The notes beneath the pieces were generated by a model that made no database searches, was not told where the DNA came from, and saw nothing but the letters and a program-made list of their open reading frames with translations. This document shows positions 59,812 to 64,000 of a stretch of DNA of 64,000 nucleotides, piece after piece (the first letter of the stretch is position 1; every line of letters begins with the position of its first letter). Source of the stretch: Anaerolineales bacterium. GTDB taxonomy: Bacteria; Chloroflexota; Anaerolineae; Anaerolineales; UBA4823. A program made the position numbers and the translations under genes. The stretch lies in contig JAFGBV010000298.1 of the NCBI GenBank assembly GCA_016932955.1, positions 1 to 64,000 on the forward strand. The letters are read 5' to 3'.

Positions 59812-60819
59812 ATGGACACACCCTCCTCGCCAGAAGCCATGATCGCCCCCCTCATCGAGCGGGCATTAGCTGCTCGTAAGGCGCTACTGGAGCCCTGTCA
59901 CGAGTCAGCATTGCGGCTGTTCAGTGGGTTTTACGAAGGCTGTCCAGAACTGGTGGTGGACCTCTACGGGAAAACGATCATCCTCTATAATTATGCCGAA
60001 CCGCCGCAGGCAGCCCAGGGGATTGTTCAGGCTGTCTGGCGGATTCTAAATCACGCGCTGCCCTGGGTAGAGTCTTTTGTGCTCAAGGTGCGTTATTCTG
60101 AGCGCGCCGAAGCCCGGCGCGGGGTGATGCTTTCTGGTGAAAAGGTGGCTACTTGGGTGCACGAGCATGGCGTACGTTATGCGCTGGAATTATTCATGCA
60201 TCAGGATGCCAGTTTATACCTCGATACCCGCAACCTGCGCTTATGGGCCATTGAGAACCTGGCAGACCTGGATGTGTTGAATACATTTGCCTACACAGGA
60301 AGCCTGGGGGTAGCAGCTATGGCTGGCAAAGCGCGCCGTGTGGTGCACACCGATCTTAATCGCCGCTTTCTCAACCTGGCGAAAACTTCCTATACTTTGA
60401 ATGGCTTCCCGATTGATAAACGTGATTTTCGCAGCGGGGATTTTTGGACCATGATGCAGCGGATGAAAGGAGTTAGAGAGCGCTTTGATTGCATCTTTCT
60501 TGACCCACCTTTTTTCTCCACATCCTCAACTGGCACGGTCGATATGCTCCACTATAGCCACCGCCTGATCAATAAGCTGCGCCCCTTGGTCAAACATGGC
60601 GGCTGGCTGGTGGTGGTGAACAATGCGCTCTTCCTGAGTGGGGCTGATTGCTTGCAAAGCCTCTGCCCAGATGATTACGTCACGGTTGAGCAATTGCTCC
60701 CGGTTCCTCAGGATATCACCGGTTACCCAGAGACGCGCGTGGGCTTCCCGCCGGTGGACCCAACACCGTTTAACCATCCGACGAAGATCGCTGTGCTCAG
60801 GGTTCGCCACGCCTTGTAG
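59812..60819 (+). CDS. Class I SAM-dependent methyltransferase (rRNA large-subunit type)
   Basis: The 335-residue protein resembles RlmI/RlmK-type rRNA methyltransferases: LFMHQDASLYLDTR, then NTFAYTGSLGVAAMAGKARRVVHTDLN for the SAM site and FDCIFLDPPFFS for the catalytic loop. There is no clear PUA domain at the N-terminus. It ends with a methyltransferase core and overlaps the convergent Cys-cluster gene by 23 nt. The RNA target is not known. Confidence 0.85.
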   Translation: MDTPSSPEAMIAPLIERALAARKALLEPCHESALRLFSGFYEGCPELVVDLYGKTIILYNYAEPPQAAQGIVQAVWRILNHALPWVESFVLKVRYSERAEARRGVMLSGEKVATWVHEHGVRYALELFMHQDASLYLDTRNLRLWAIENLADLDVLNTFAYTGSLGVAAMAGKARRVVHTDLNRRFLNLAKTSYTLNGFPIDKRDFRSGDFWTMMQRMKGVRERFDCIFLDPPFFSTSSTGTVDMLHYSHRLINKLRPLVKHGGWLVVVNNALFLSGADCLQSLCPDDYVTVEQLLPVPQDITGYPETRVGFPPVDPTPFNHPTKIAVLRVRHAL

Positions 60820-61501
60820 ATTCTTTGTATGGCCCAAACTTGGGTAGTTGGTTCGCTTCGACGCGCTGCAGGCGTTCGCTTGCCGGGCTGATCAGGTAAT
60901 TAAGCCCATTGCGGTGCAGGAGAGGGATACGCCGCCTTTGGCTTGCAAAGTGTTCTCGCAAATTTTCAGAATGGATGGCATAAGCCTCGAGCTCAGCAGG
61001 CCACTGGTTGAGCAGTTGGTCAAAAATGTGGATGAATTCTTGGCGGAAAGCCTGGGTGACCCACCCCAGGTTGCTGATCACCCAGCAGGACGATTCAAAA
61101 GCCCATTCATAAGCCAGCCCAAGGAAACGCAGGTCAGAGCCAATATAGGGAAAGAAAGGGAATTGGCGGCAGCCCAGGGCGCGGTATTGGCGCTGGCAAT
61201 GCTCCGCTCCCCGGCAGGCCAGCAGGAGCATCGAATCGGGAGTTTCGGCTTGCAGGCGGGCTGGATCTTCAGGCTTTTCGCTGCACTCATTCCCGCGCCA
61301 GATGTGCCACAGGTCGGTATGCTCGCGCAGATAAGCCCACTCTATATGGTAGACAGCCGGAATTGCAAAGCAGATATCGCAGCAGAAGGGCTTGCCGCTG
61401 GGGTTGTGTGGAGCGCACTTCGGCCCGCAATCGAAGGGGACAACGGGAGCATCGAAGCCAGCATACCAGGCTTGCACGTCCCACAAAAAGCTAATTGCCA
61501 T
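60797..61501 (-). CDS. Protein with N-terminal cysteine cluster
   Basis: The 234-residue protein has a cysteine-rich start, DCGPKCAPHNPSGKPFCCDICF (residues 24-45), likely for a zinc or iron-sulfur site. It resembles YkgJ-like cysteine-cluster proteins. The rest is helical, with more cysteines around residue 100. I cannot assign a function. The 3' end overlaps the methyltransferase gene on the opposite strand by 23 nt and its start overlaps the end of the response-regulator gene by 11 nt. Confidence 0.6.
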   Translation of the reverse strand: MAISFLWDVQAWYAGFDAPVVPFDCGPKCAPHNPSGKPFCCDICFAIPAVYHIEWAYLREHTDLWHIWRGNECSEKPEDPARLQAETPDSMLLLACRGAEHCQRQYRALGCRQFPFFPYIGSDLRFLGLAYEWAFESSCWVISNLGWVTQAFRQEFIHIFDQLLNQWPAELEAYAIHSENLREHFASQRRRIPLLHRNGLNYLISPASERLQRVEANQLPKFGPYKESTRRGEP

Positions 61502-62648
61502 CTGGTAATGTGAAATAAAAAGTGCTGCCTTGGTCCGGGATGCTTTCGATGCCTACCTGCCCGCCCATTTTTTGCACCAGGCGCTGCACGATGGACAGGC
61601 CTAATCCATGCCCTTTCACGCGCACATTGTGCAACCGCTCGAAGGGTGTGAATAAGACGGCCTGTTGTTCTGCACTCAGGCCGGGGCCATTATCGCGCAC
61701 CCAAAAGCGCACAAAGCCAGCCTTGCCAGGCCCTTCTGGCTGATCAAAGCCTAATTCAATACGAGGGGCAATCCCCTGTTCCGGGCGCCCGCCGTACTTG
61801 ATCGCGTTGCTGATGTAATTAGCCCACACCTCTTCCACCCAGGGGATGTAACCCATAGCAGCGGGCCATGCTGGCGGGGTGACGACCTGGGCGTGAGCTT
61901 CATCTGCTGCATGTTTCAGGCTATCCAGGGTATTGGTGACCACCGGCGCCATTTCGAATAGTGCTGGCGTGATGGTTTGCTTGTACAAGCCAGCCAGGAG
62001 CATCAAGCCGTCAATCGAGCGGTTCATCATTTCGACCACCCGCACACAGCTTCTCAAGAGATCGGTGGCTTCCTCCGGCGACATGCTGGCGTAGCCATCT
62101 GCCAGCATCATGGTCGTGAGGTAAACGCTGCTGAGGGGATTTTTAAGATCATGCGCTACGGTGTGTGCGAAAGCATCCAGTTCATCATTACGCACTTGCA
62201 GGGCATCCACCTGTTGCGCCAGGGCGGCGTTAGCTTCCTCCAGGCTGCGCTGCAGGTTGCGGATTGCTAAGTGCGTGCGCACGCGTGCCAGTACCTCCCG
62301 CTCCTGGAATGGCTTGGTGATGTAGTCTACCCCCCCCAGGTCAAAGGCATGGAGCTTGCTATCGGTGTCGTCAAGCGCGCTGATAAAGAGGATAGGAATA
62401 TCGCGGGTCTGTTCCTGGGCTTTGACCTGCTCAGCCACCTGGAATCCGTTCAGGTCTGGCATCATGATGTCCAGCAGGATCATATCCGGCGGTGTGGATT
62501 GAACGGCAGCCAGCGCCTGCCGACCACCTGGCACCAGGCGGACCCTGTAGTGGGCGCTGAGGATCTGGTTGAGCAAGCGCAGGTTCTCTGGTGTGTCATC
62601 TACCACCAGGATATTCGCTTTGGGTTCTGTCGATGAGGAAGGTTTCAC
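61491..62648 (-). CDS. Response regulator/histidine kinase hybrid
   Basis: The 385-residue protein begins with a receiver domain (ILVVDDTP at residues 13-20, phospho-acceptor Asp60 in MILLDIMMPDLNG, a KPF motif near 122). HisKA follows with His166 in AHTVAHDLKNPLSS, and then an ATPase domain (NAIKYGG, DNGPGL, GHGLGLSIVQRLV). It is probably the downstream partner of the kinase encoded 2 nt upstream. The start is GTG. Confidence 0.88.
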   Translation of the reverse strand: MKPSSSTEPKANILVVDDTPENLRLLNQILSAHYRVRLVPGGRQALAAVQSTPPDMILLDIMMPDLNGFQVAEQVKAQEQTRDIPILFISALDDTDSKLHAFDLGGVDYITKPFQEREVLARVRTHLAIRNLQRSLEEANAALAQQVDALQVRNDELDAFAHTVAHDLKNPLSSVYLTTMMLADGYASMSPEEATDLLRSCVRVVEMMNRSIDGLMLLAGLYKQTITPALFEMAPVVTNTLDSLKHAADEAHAQVVTPPAWPAAMGYIPWVEEVWANYISNAIKYGGRPEQGIAPRIELGFDQPEGPGKAGFVRFWVRDNGPGLSAEQQAVLFTPFERLHNVRVKGHGLGLSIVQRLVQKMGGQVGIESIPDQGSTFYFTLPDGN

Positions 62649-62650
62649 GA

Positions 62651-64000
<1,350 letters not shown>

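Overview
The window looks like a chromosomal segment of a Chloroflexota bacterium, most likely of class Anaerolineae. This is inferred from gene content, not from a marker tree. The supporting signs are many lipoproteins with a lipobox followed by a Thr/Pro/Ala-rich linker, sensor kinases with a seven-helix N-terminal membrane region, a large MalT-like LuxR regulator beside an ABC exporter, a GatCAB amidotransferase, and RHS debris. Base composition is moderately GC-rich. I found no rRNA, tRNA, CRISPR array, prophage or complete transposase gene.

Layout. 1-14764: an esterase lipoprotein, gatC-gatA, an M3 peptidase, then on the minus strand a deoxynucleoside kinase, a pyruvate/PEP-binding ATP-grasp protein, dnaN and three envelope proteins. 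These are followed by a plus-strand run of a DUF885 peptidase-like lipoprotein, an Ntn-hydrolase lipoprotein and a nucleotidyltransferase. 14765-17250 is a small accessory island: an RHS fragment, an RHS C-terminal tip with a coupled three-helix membrane protein (candidate immunity protein), and a UPF0175/PIN-like toxin-antitoxin pair. 17361-26524 is a minus-strand block: glutamate dehydrogenase, gatB, an aminotransferase, a sugar nucleotidyltransferase, lipB, yjbQ, a J-domain protein, a truncated Nudix protein and an HEXXH protein. 26732-30290 holds a beta-helix lipoprotein and a 7TM-PAS-PAS histidine kinase.

30473-35480 is the most interesting cluster. A WYL-domain regulator with a palindromic site upstream is followed on one strand by a 41-residue membrane peptide, a GyrI-like protein, an ARM/HEAT-fold protein, two related alpha/alpha-toroid proteins and a deazaflavin-dependent oxidoreductase. 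I do not recognise it as a described system. 35521-38698 has a DUF2807 lipoprotein, an acetyltransferase and an AAA/DUF4143 ATPase with an exported partner. 38905-43854 is the LuxR/MalT regulator, a small protein and an ABC-2 exporter. 43855-45903 is mostly debris around one esterase. 46819-49178 is a CBS / ferric-reductase-like / 30-residue peptide / PsiE cluster. 49181-64000 carries a DinB-like protein, an AlaX-like editing protein, a second 7TM kinase, a fur-feoA-feoB-feoC operon behind a Fur-like palindrome, a D-2-hydroxyacid dehydrogenase, typA, an EamA transporter, an rRNA-type methyltransferase, a Cys-cluster protein and two signalling proteins, the last cut by the window edge.

Three patterns recur in the non-coding DNA. 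First, there are long hairpins; two (near 1-85 and 24097-24184) are copies of one element in opposite orientation, with paired stem changes, and one of them is flanked by a 12-bp direct repeat. Second, several hairpins close with a GC-GNA-GC apex. Third, six genes have a -10 box only 6-9 nt before the start codon, which predicts leaderless or nearly leaderless mRNAs.
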